Positions 43,407-50,625 of a stretch of DNA of 64,000 bases are shown in pieces. How positions within the stretch are numbered: position 1 is the stretch's first letter; every line of letters begins with the position of its first letter. Location of the stretch: positions 22,899-86,898 of the forward strand of contig NZ_QRDZ01000043.1 of the NCBI RefSeq assembly GCF_003386235.1. The letters run 5' to 3'. The position numbers and the translations under genes were made by a program. The notes below the pieces were generated by a model. The model saw only the letters and a list, made by a program, of their open reading frames with translations, was not told where the DNA came from and ran no database searches. This DNA comes from Cohnella phaseoli. GTDB lineage: Bacteria > Bacillota > Bacilli > Paenibacillales > Paenibacillaceae.

Positions 43407-44672
43407 GTGCGCATTCTGGTGATCGGACGCGGCGGACGCGAGCACGCGATCGTCTGGGCGCTCAAGAAGAGTCCCAAAGTCGAGAAAATTTTCTGCGCTC
43501 CAGGCAACGCCGGAATCGCCCAATTGGCGGAGAACGTCGAGATTGGGGAGATGGAATTTGCCCGTCTTGTCGGTTTTGCCAAGGAGCAGGCGATCGATCT
43601 GGTCGTCGTCGGTCCGGACGATCCGCTGGCAGCGGGCATCGTGGATGAGTTTGAGGCGGCGGCGATTCCGGTGTACGGTCCGCGCAAAAACGCGGCCGAA
43701 ATCGAAGGCAGCAAAATTTTCATGAAAGACCTGCTGCGCAAGTACAGCATTCCGACCGCGAAATACGAGACGTTCACCGACTACGAGTCGGCTAAGGCGT
43801 ATTTGGCTCAGCAATCGGTTCCGATCGTCATCAAAGCGGACGGGCTGGCGGCAGGAAAGGGCGTAACGGTATGCTTCACGCGCGAGGAAGCGGACAAGGC
43901 GCTGGAGGAGACGATGGTGAGCAAGTCGTTCGGCTCGGCCGGCGACAAGGTTGTTATCGAGGAGTTCCTTGAAGGCCAGGAAATGTCGATTCTCGCGTTT
44001 GTGGACGGAGAGACGGTGCGGGCAATGTCGCCTGCGCAAGACCATAAGCAGGTGTTCGACAACGACAAAGGACCGAATACCGGCGGCATGGGCACGTATT
44101 CTCCGCTTCCGCATATCGATTCGGCGATTATCGAGGACGCGATCGAGAACATCATTAAACCGACGGCTCGCGCGATGGTATCGGAAGGCCGTCCGTTCCG
44201 CGGCGTTCTGTTCGCTGGCTTGATGATTACGAAGGACGGTCCGAAAACGATCGAATTCAACGCCCGTTTCGGCGATCCCGAGACGCAGGTTGTTCTGCCT
44301 CGGTTGGAGACGGATTTGCTGGAAATTTTCCTGGCTTCGATCGACGGCACATTGGCGGATATCGACATTCGCTGGAGCGACGAGGCGGCGGTCTGCGTCG
44401 TGCTCGCTTCCGGCGGCTATCCGGGGTCTTATCCCAAAGGATTCCCGATCGACGGTTTGGACAGCGTAACCGTACCCGGAGCGCTTGTGTTCCATGCGGG
44501 AACTGCGCTGAAGGACGGTCAAATCGTGACGAACGGCGGCCGAGTATTGGGCGTTGTCGGACGCGGCGCGGGTATCGTAGAGGCGCGGGCCAATGCATAT
44601 GCGGCTGCAGCCGGCATCACATTCGAAGGCAAACAAAATCGCACGGACATTGCGGCCAAGGCGCTTGTGTAA
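43407..44672 (+). CDS. purD: GAR synthetase
   Basis: A 421-residue ATP-grasp enzyme joining phosphoribosylamine and glycine. GTG start after GAAGGAGGGG, which lies inside the end of the cyclohydrolase gene. Motifs: ILVIGRGGREHAIVWAL, VVVGPDDPLAAGIVD, IVIKADGLAAGKGVTVC, DHKQVFDNDKGPNTGGMG and NARFGDPETQVVLPRL. Normal length. Last gene of the operon, as in Bacillus. Confidence 0.97.
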   Translation: MRILVIGRGGREHAIVWALKKSPKVEKIFCAPGNAGIAQLAENVEIGEMEFARLVGFAKEQAIDLVVVGPDDPLAAGIVDEFEAAAIPVYGPRKNAAEIEGSKIFMKDLLRKYSIPTAKYETFTDYESAKAYLAQQSVPIVIKADGLAAGKGVTVCFTREEADKALEETMVSKSFGSAGDKVVIEEFLEGQEMSILAFVDGETVRAMSPAQDHKQVFDNDKGPNTGGMGTYSPLPHIDSAIIEDAIENIIKPTARAMVSEGRPFRGVLFAGLMITKDGPKTIEFNARFGDPETQVVLPRLETDLLEIFLASIDGTLADIDIRWSDEAAVCVVLASGGYPGSYPKGFPIDGLDSVTVPGALVFHAGTALKDGQIVTNGGRVLGVVGRGAGIVEARANAYAAAAGITFEGKQNRTDIAAKALV

Positions 44673-44722
44673 AAGTCTTGCTCACTAACTGAGCCTCCGG
44701 TAGGGGACAGCTTGCTTTTTTA

Positions 44723-44736
44723 GCGGGCTTGCCCGC
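44723..44736. other. GC-rich hairpin after purD
   Basis: GCGGGC and GCCCGC enclose TT between the convergent purD and small membrane-protein genes. T-runs lie only before it, so a terminator role is doubtful. Confidence 0.35.
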
Positions 44737-44743
44737 CGGGGGC

Positions 44744-44863
44744 TTATTCTTTATAAAACAGCGACTTGCGGTTGGTCAGCACAAAGGCGATCGCATAAAT
44801 GACGCCAAGAATAATCAGAACGGTCAAGGCGTGGGACGATACCCATTTGACGAAGGCTTCCAT
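44744..44863 (-). CDS. 39-residue single-pass membrane protein
   Basis: A small gene read on the minus strand. ATG is preceded by GAGGAGATGAGGCT, a strong ribosome site with good spacing. The product starts MEAFVKWVSSHALTV, continues with one hydrophobic helix (about 12-29) and ends TNRKSLFYKE, so it would sit in the membrane with a basic tail inside. The ribosome site, clean helix and positive-inside tail argue for a real gene. Family and function unknown to me. It is convergent with purD and divergent from the AraC regulator 218 bases away. Confidence 0.65.
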   Translation of the reverse strand: MEAFVKWVSSHALTVLIILGVIYAIAFVLTNRKSLFYKE

Positions 44864-45081
44864 AGCCTCATCTCCTCATGAGGAAAATGTTGCTTGTCCG
44901 CTGATCCGGTTGGGAGCGAGCAAGGTTACTCGGTAGCATTCCCCGTTTGCGCGGAAAAATGAGACTGCTGCGGAAGGGCTCGGACTATGGCTCCTTCCTT
45001 CGAGTGCATGGTAATATAAGAGCATCACGAGTCTGACGGACGGTTTTCCGCAGGTCGCCAAGACGGATAAGGGAAGGGCGC

Positions 45082-45924
45082 ATGTCCGATATGGCCAGAG
45101 GCTTTATTACGAGCATTGAGCGTTTCAAGCCGCACACTTTTCAGGCGGAGCAAGGAGAAGGCTTGTTCATGTCCCATTCGCATGAGCATGACGAGCTGAC
45201 TTTGATATTGGGCGGAGAGGGCTACTACAGCGCTCACGATCAGAACATCAAAGTATCGGAGGGAGATCTGATTCTGATTCCTTCCGGTCTTCATCACGGC
45301 TTCGTCTGTACCGAGCCGTGGACGGGGTTGTCGGTGCATTTTCTCTATGCGAAGGTTCCGGCGTACTGCCAGTATCTGTTTCTCAACGCCTACCAAAAGC
45401 CGCATCGGCTATGGAGCGCGCGACTGGACGCGGACGACAGAAGCTGGGCGGAGATGAGCCTGTCGCGTCTGGAGCGGGGCTGGCATTCCGAAGAGACCAG
45501 CGACAATTCCTACGATTTGATGCGAATCGCCTTCGAGACGGTGCTGCTGCTGTTTCACCGCAACGTAGTCGTCGCTCAAGACGCGGAGCTGAGCAGCGAC
45601 AAGCGAATCGTGCAAGAGGTGCTGAAGGAAATCCACAGAAACTACAATACGCCGATTACGATTCACGAGATCGCCTCTCGCCATTATTTGTCGGAGAGCA
45701 TGCTTCGCAAGAAGTTTTCGGAAGCGGTCGGCGTATCTCCCAAGCAATACGTTATCAACTTGCGGATTGAGGAAGCCAAAAGGCTGCTGAGACAGACGGG
45801 CAAGGCGATCGAGTTTATTTCCTCCGAGGTGGGCTTTACGAGCTCCAGCCGGTTTTACGAGCAGTTTGTCAAATCCGTCGGTGTCACTCCGCTTGAGTGG
45901 CGCAAGCAGCATCAGGATAAGTAG
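45082..45924 (+). CDS. AraC-family transcription regulator with cupin sensor
   Basis: A 280-residue regulator. The cupin part (about 20-110) has HSHEHDELTLILGGEGYY and GDLILIPSGLHHGF, and the last 100 residues hold two helix-turn-helix motifs with VGFTSSSRFYEQFVKSVGVTPLEW. GGGAAGGG precedes the ATG. It lies upstream of, and in the same direction as, the ABC/glycosidase operon, which it probably activates in answer to a sugar; inference. Confidence 0.9.
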   Translation: MSDMARGFITSIERFKPHTFQAEQGEGLFMSHSHEHDELTLILGGEGYYSAHDQNIKVSEGDLILIPSGLHHGFVCTEPWTGLSVHFLYAKVPAYCQYLFLNAYQKPHRLWSARLDADDRSWAEMSLSRLERGWHSEETSDNSYDLMRIAFETVLLLFHRNVVVAQDAELSSDKRIVQEVLKEIHRNYNTPITIHEIASRHYLSESMLRKKFSEAVGVSPKQYVINLRIEEAKRLLRQTGKAIEFISSEVGFTSSSRFYEQFVKSVGVTPLEWRKQHQDK

Positions 45925-45941
45925 TGGAGTGGAGGGGCTCT

Positions 45942-45963
45942 TTCAGACCGGGGGCGGTCTGAA
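45942..45963 (+). terminator. Hairpin after the AraC gene
   Basis: TTCAGACCG and CGGTCTGAA enclose GGGG, and CTC/GGGG arms can extend it; only CTCTTT follows. The stem uses the same CAGACCG/CGGTCTG words as the 51-bp array between purC and purS. Confidence 0.5.
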
Positions 45964-45979
45964 GGGGCCTCTTTGGCGT

Positions 45980-46080
45980 TCTGTCGGGAGGTTAGATTGT
46001 TGCAAGTTTGCTGCGCTGTATCGCTAATGCTCTATCGGACCGTTAGACCGCCGAGAACTCGCCACCTCCCGCCACGACCG
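45980..46080. repeat. Two decayed 51-bp units related to the purC-purS array
   Basis: TCTGTCGGGAGGTTAGA at 45980 and TCTATCGGACCGTTAGA at 46031 are 51 bases apart and resemble TCTGTCAGACCGTTAGA of the purC-purS array. The second is followed by CCGCCGAGAACTCGCCACC, close to the array's GTCGGCGAAAGTGGTCGG. Similarity fades on both sides. It lies in the 306-base gap before the binding-protein gene. Confidence 0.5.
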
Positions 46081-46130
46081 CCACACATTATCGTTTTCGA
46101 CCGTCGAAATCGCCGAGGTTACGATTCTTT

Positions 46131-46158
46131 TTGTGAATTTAATAAAGCGTTTTCACAA
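46131..46158. promoter_or_regulatory. Inverted repeat next to the -35 box, possible operator
   Basis: TTGTGAA (46131) and TTCACAA (46152) are exact inverted matches, the second touching the -35 box of the promoter below. Placement fits an activator or repressor site; the AraC regulator upstream is one candidate, CcpA-like control another. Confidence 0.45.
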
Positions 46159-46186
46159 TTGTTCGCCCACGCTGTCCCTCTATAAT
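46159..46186 (+). promoter_or_regulatory. Promoter of the arabinan-type ABC operon
   Basis: TTGTTC and TATAAT separated by 16 bases, ending 45 bases before the binding-protein ATG. Confidence 0.6.
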
Positions 46187-46230
46187 TAAAGGTGAAGGCA
46201 GATCCAATACAAAAAGGGAGTGTCTATAAG

Positions 46231-47604
46231 ATGAATCTCGGTAAAAGCCAAAGATTGCTGGTGTTTACGGCATCGATCGCGCTGCTTGCGGGGTTGACGA
46301 CTGGGTGCGGCGGTGGAAACAGCGGAGGGAAGGAGCCTGCTGCAAGCCCGGGCGCCTCGGCGACGGGCAGCTCCTCTCAGAGCGCGGAGTCGGGAGGAGA
46401 CCCGGTCAAAATCAAGTTCGCCGGCTGGGGAGATCCATCGGAGAAAGAGGTATTCACGAAACTGCTCAAAGGCTTCGAGGAGAAGTACCCGACGATCAAG
46501 GTGGAGTACTTGCATATCCCGGCCGACTACGTCGGCAAAATGAACACAATTCTAGCGGGCGGAGACGCGCCTGACGTATTCTACGTACCGGATGGGGACT
46601 TCGGACGTTGGGTGAGCCAAGGGCTGCTGCATCCCATCGAGGATCTCGTCAACGCCAGTTCGATCGATACGGGGGACATGTGGGAATCCGGCTTGATCAG
46701 ATATCGTTACGACGGAGCGGTGAACGGGCAGGGACCGCTATACGCGCTGCCTAAGGACATCGGCCCGACTGTCCTTTACTACAACAAGGACCTGTTCAAC
46801 AAGATGAACGTGCCGTTTCCGAGCGCGGACACGCCGATGACGTTCGAGCAGCTGCTGGACACGGCGAAAAAGCTGACGATAGAGGAGAACGGAAAAGTCA
46901 AGCAATACGGCATGGGACCGATCTGGTGGGAAGGCTTCGTGCTCGGCAACGGCGGCGCATTCCTGAGCGACGATCGCCGCGAGTTTCTAGGCAACGGAAC
47001 GGCTGCGGTGGAGGCGCTGCAGTTTGCCGCGGATCTGTCCAACCAGCACAAGGTCGTTCCGAACGCGGCGGCGCTAAAGGATATGAACGATAGCCAGATG
47101 TTCCAGACGGGCAGACTGGCGATGATGATTACCGGGCGCTGGATGGTGCCGGAGTTCCGCAAGCTGGCCTTCGATTGGGACGTCGCTCCGCTGCCGGTGA
47201 ACAAGTGGGCGGGCTGGAGCGGCTCGGTCGGACTCGGCATCTACAGCAAATCGAAGCATATCGAGGCATCTTACAAGCTTGTGGAATATTTGGGAGGACC
47301 GGAAGGACAGAAGGAGCAATCGCTGATGGGCTTCGCCATTCCGAGCTTCAAATCGATGGCCGCCACCGACGTCTTCCTGCAGCCGGGGCAGAAGCCCGAG
47401 CATGCGGAAGTGTTCATCAAGGCTGCCGAGAACGAGGTGCCCGGTCCGTGGACGAATCTGCCGAACGCCAAATGGTTCGATATGCTGTCCCAAGGACTCG
47501 CCCCGATGTGGGAAGGCAAGAAATCGGCCGCGGACGTGTTGAACGACCTGAAACCGAAGATCGACGCGGCGATCAAGGAAGGCAACCCGGCGGTATTCAA
47601 GTAA
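46231..47604 (+). CDS. Extracellular sugar-binding lipoprotein
   Basis: A 457-residue CUT1-type binding protein. The start MNLGKSQRLLVF is set by AAAAGGGAG; a longer frame begins inside the promoter. The signal peptide ends in the lipobox GLTTGC, followed by a Gly/Ser/Pro linker. Core motifs: IKFAGWGDPSEKEVF, APDVFYVPDGDFGRWV, GRLAMMITGRWMVPEF. First gene of an operon with two permeases, a GH43 enzyme and an AbfB-domain protein, so an arabinose-containing oligosaccharide is the likely ligand. Confidence 0.9.
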   Translation: MNLGKSQRLLVFTASIALLAGLTTGCGGGNSGGKEPAASPGASATGSSSQSAESGGDPVKIKFAGWGDPSEKEVFTKLLKGFEEKYPTIKVEYLHIPADYVGKMNTILAGGDAPDVFYVPDGDFGRWVSQGLLHPIEDLVNASSIDTGDMWESGLIRYRYDGAVNGQGPLYALPKDIGPTVLYYNKDLFNKMNVPFPSADTPMTFEQLLDTAKKLTIEENGKVKQYGMGPIWWEGFVLGNGGAFLSDDRREFLGNGTAAVEALQFAADLSNQHKVVPNAAALKDMNDSQMFQTGRLAMMITGRWMVPEFRKLAFDWDVAPLPVNKWAGWSGSVGLGIYSKSKHIEASYKLVEYLGGPEGQKEQSLMGFAIPSFKSMAATDVFLQPGQKPEHAEVFIKAAENEVPGPWTNLPNAKWFDMLSQGLAPMWEGKKSAADVLNDLKPKIDAAIKEGNPAVFK

Positions 47605-47621
47605 GAGGATGATCGGCAGGA

Positions 47622-47842
47622 GGGGTTGTCCCGTAAGCAAAGTTGCTTGAGAGGATCGATAGACAAGGAAAGAAGGTGTATGTACCTCCCGTAGACTGCC
47701 TCATACGCTCCTGAAATCACCCTGTAACGGGTTTACCTATTCAGATTTCAGGAGCGTATAGCATCGGAGGGAGATACATACACCTTGCAAGCCTTTATCA
47801 TCGATCATTCCTCAGAGCCACTTGAATTGCTTACAGCCCCCC
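47622..47842. mobile_element. ~220-bp palindromic element, copy 1
   Basis: Nearly the whole element is one imperfect inverted repeat: GTTGTCCC-GTAAGC near the left, TTGCTTGAGAGGATCGAT, GTATGTACCTCC, ATACGCTCCTGAAATC, then the reverse of each (GATTTCAGGAGCGTAT, GGAGGGAGATACATAC, ATCGATCAT, TTGAATTGCTTA). The right end has lost a few bases compared with copy 2 at 52649-52871. It separates the binding-protein gene from its permeases and would be transcribed as a very long hairpin. No coding sequence inside. Confidence 0.8.
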
Positions 47843-47869
47843 TCTGCAAGAGAAGACGGAGGTGAACGG

Positions 47870-48739
47870 ATGAAACGCAAGGAATACGCCTGGGCCTACT
47901 TATTCGTCTCCGCCCCCATTTTGGGGTTTCTGCTGTTCGCGTTCGTGCCGCTCAGCTATTCCGTCTATGTCAGCTTTACGGAGTATAGCGGCTACCAGCC
48001 TCCCGTATTCACGGGAACTGCGAATTACGCCAAGCTCGCGCTGAACGACGAGCTGTTCTGGAAGACGATGTTCAATACGTTCTACGCGGCGCTCAGCATC
48101 CCGATCGGCATGGCGCTGGCGCTGTTCATCGCCACGGCGCTGAATCAGAAGGTGCGCGGCATCCGGTTTTTCCGGACGATGTTTTTTCTGCCGACGATCA
48201 GCTCGGTTATCGCACTGACGCTGCTATGGAAATGGATTTTCAACGATAGCTACGGCTTGCTGAATTACTTGCTGGAGCTGATCGGCATTCAAGGACCCGC
48301 CTGGCTGAGCAGCGAGAAATGGGCGATGCCGGCGATGATCATTCAAGGCGTATGGGCGGGGCTGGGAATCAACATGGTGCTCTATCTGGCCGCGCTGCAG
48401 GGCGTTCCTAAGAGCTTCCACGAAGCGGCGGAGATCGACGGGGCCAGCCGCTGGCAGAGGTTCGTGCGGATTACGATTCCGTGCATTTCGCCGACGACGC
48501 TGTACATTTTGATTACGTCGATTATCGGGGCTTTGCAGGATTTTCCGCGCTTCCAAATCATGACCGAGGGCGGCCCGAACTACTCGACGACAACGATAGT
48601 TTATTACTTGTTCCAGAACGCGTTCCGGTATATGAGCATGGGATACGCATCGGCAATGGCTTGGGTGCTCGGGCTGCTGATTCTGGCGATTACGCTGCTG
48701 AATTTCTGGCTGTCCAAACGCTGGGTGCACTACGAATAG
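47870..48739 (+). CDS. ABC sugar importer permease, MalF-like
   Basis: A 289-residue subunit. The start MKRKEYAWAYLF follows GGAGGTG by 6 bases; a longer frame begins in the palindromic element. Six TM helices, EAA loop EAAEIDGASRWQRFVRITI, and MTEGGPNYSTTTIVYYLF. The importer lacks an ATPase gene, as in the AraNPQ system of Bacillus, which borrows MsmX. Confidence 0.9.
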   Translation: MKRKEYAWAYLFVSAPILGFLLFAFVPLSYSVYVSFTEYSGYQPPVFTGTANYAKLALNDELFWKTMFNTFYAALSIPIGMALALFIATALNQKVRGIRFFRTMFFLPTISSVIALTLLWKWIFNDSYGLLNYLLELIGIQGPAWLSSEKWAMPAMIIQGVWAGLGINMVLYLAALQGVPKSFHEAAEIDGASRWQRFVRITIPCISPTTLYILITSIIGALQDFPRFQIMTEGGPNYSTTTIVYYLFQNAFRYMSMGYASAMAWVLGLLILAITLLNFWLSKRWVHYE

Positions 48740-48751
48740 GGGGAAAAAAGC

Positions 48752-49624
48752 ATGTCGAGTACGTTAGTCGGAAGGAGCGTCCGCCAGAGGAGAAAGAAAG
48801 CGGGGGAGATGGTTCGTCAAACCGTCGCCTATGCGTTCCTGACCGCGGGAGCGCTCGTGATGGCGATCCCCTTTCTCTGGATGCTGTCCACATCTCTCAA
48901 GCAGCAAGGCCGCGAGTTCGAAATGCCGCCGCGTTGGATTCCCGAAGCGTTCGAATGGAGCAACTATGTCTTCGTGTTGACGGAAGCGAACCTACTTAAA
49001 GGTTTTTTCAACACGCTGCTTCTCATCTCCCTGCCCTGCATCGTCGGCTTGTTCACAAGCGCGCTGGCCGCTAATGCGTTCGCAAGGATGGATTTTCCGG
49101 CGAAAAACGTTCTGTTCACGCTGCTGCTGGCGACGATGATGATTCCGGGCGTCGTGACGATGATTCCGACGTTTATTCTGTTTAAGGAAATCGGCTGGAT
49201 CGACAGCTGGCTGCCGCTCATGGTGCCGGGGATGTTCGGAGCTGCGGCGGGCGTGTTTTTGCTGCGGCAGTTTTTCATGACCATTCCTAGGGAACTAGAG
49301 GAGGCGGCCAAGGTGGACGGGATGAATCCGTTTCAGATTTTTATCCGGATCATGGTCCCCCTCTCCAAGCCCGCTCTCATTACGCAAGGCCTGTTCGGCT
49401 TTCTCGCCGGGTACAACGATTTTCTGGGACCGCTGATTTACATCAACACTCCGGAGAAGTTCACGCTCCAGCTCGTGCTGGCGTCGTTCCAAGGCTTCTA
49501 CACGTCTCAGTGGACGTATATTATGGCTGGTTCGGTGCTGGCGCTGATTCCGACGCTGCTGCTGTTCTTTTTCGCGCAAAGATACTTCGTCGAGGGCATT
49601 ACCTTGACCGGAATGAAGGGCTAA
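48752..49624 (+). CDS. ABC sugar importer permease, MalG-like
   Basis: A 290-residue subunit with an Arg/Lys-rich N terminus, six TM helices, EAA loop EEAAKVDGMNPFQIFIRIMV and the family end YFVEGITLTGMKG. It starts 12 bases after its MalF-like partner and ends 18 bases before the GH43 gene, so all three are one transcription unit. Confidence 0.9.
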   Translation: MSSTLVGRSVRQRRKKAGEMVRQTVAYAFLTAGALVMAIPFLWMLSTSLKQQGREFEMPPRWIPEAFEWSNYVFVLTEANLLKGFFNTLLLISLPCIVGLFTSALAANAFARMDFPAKNVLFTLLLATMMIPGVVTMIPTFILFKEIGWIDSWLPLMVPGMFGAAAGVFLLRQFFMTIPRELEEAAKVDGMNPFQIFIRIMVPLSKPALITQGLFGFLAGYNDFLGPLIYINTPEKFTLQLVLASFQGFYTSQWTYIMAGSVLALIPTLLLFFFAQRYFVEGITLTGMKG

Positions 49625-49642
49625 AAAGGAGAGAACACACCC

Positions 49643-50602
49643 ATGACTGCAACTTTTCACAATCCAATCGTCCGAAACGCCGCCGATCCTTGGCTGCTGA
49701 AGCATAGCGACGGCTTCTACTATTTTATGTCCACGCAGTTCGGCTGCCTGGAAATTACGAAATCCGCTTCAATGACCGGGATCGCGACAGGCACCAAGAA
49801 AAAAGTATGGGTTCCGGAAGAGAACGGCCCTTACAGTCACAATCTATGGGCGCCCGAGCTGCACTGGCTGGAAGGCAAGTGGTATATCTATTACACCGCG
49901 AACGATGGAGGAGGTGATGAATCCCGCAGAATTTGCGTACTGGAAAACGGCGAAGCCGATCCGTTGGAAGGAGAGTGGATCTGGAAAGGAGCGCTCGATA
50001 CGCCGCTGCCCGGGCTGGACGGGACGGTGATGGAGCTCGAAGGGGGCTTGTATTTTATGTATGCAGGCTACGGACGATATCCCGATTACGGCTCGGCGAT
50101 CTTCATTGTTCGGATGGACGACCCATGGACGCTGGCGCTTGACGGAGGTCACGTGCTGCTTACAGCCCCTACGCTAGAGTGGGAAAAACAGGGCGGAATG
50201 GCGATCAACGAGGGACCCGTCATTTTGCGCAGGAACGGCTTTATTTTTCTCGTCTATTCGGCAAGTACAACCTGGTCTGAGGATTACGCATTAGGCATGC
50301 TGACGATGAAGGAGGGGGACGATCCGATGGATGCGGCCTCCTGGAGCAAGTCGGAGGAGCCGGTGTTTCGCAAGAGCACGGAAAATCGCGTGTACGCCAC
50401 CGGGCATAACAGCTTTACGATGTCGCCGGACGGGACGGAGGATTGGATCGTCTATCACGCGCTGCCGGAGCCGGGAGCCGATACGGGGCTGCGCAGCACG
50501 CGCATTCAGCGTTTCGGCTGGAATCCGGACGGGACGCCGGATTTCGGCGTGCCGCTAAGCGACGAACACGAGATCCAGAGACCTTCCGGGGAGGAAAATT
50601 AA
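49643..50602 (+). CDS. Glycoside hydrolase family 43 protein
   Basis: A 319-residue five-bladed beta-propeller enzyme without a signal peptide, so it works in the cytoplasm on imported oligosaccharides. The N-terminal NPIVRNAADPWLL holds the catalytic-base Asp, LWAPELHWLEGKWYIYYTAN is the typical blade segment, the pKa-modulating Asp is in the TPLPGLDGTVMEL region, and AINEGPVILRRNG has the acid Glu. GH43 members cut arabinose or xylose linkages; this one resembles alpha-L-arabinofuranosidases. AAAGGAGAG precedes the ATG. Partner of the importer upstream. Confidence 0.88.
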   Translation: MTATFHNPIVRNAADPWLLKHSDGFYYFMSTQFGCLEITKSASMTGIATGTKKKVWVPEENGPYSHNLWAPELHWLEGKWYIYYTANDGGGDESRRICVLENGEADPLEGEWIWKGALDTPLPGLDGTVMELEGGLYFMYAGYGRYPDYGSAIFIVRMDDPWTLALDGGHVLLTAPTLEWEKQGGMAINEGPVILRRNGFIFLVYSASTTWSEDYALGMLTMKEGDDPMDAASWSKSEEPVFRKSTENRVYATGHNSFTMSPDGTEDWIVYHALPEPGADTGLRSTRIQRFGWNPDGTPDFGVPLSDEHEIQRPSGEEN

Positions 50603-50625
50603 TCATCTGTCGCGGGGGAATGAAG

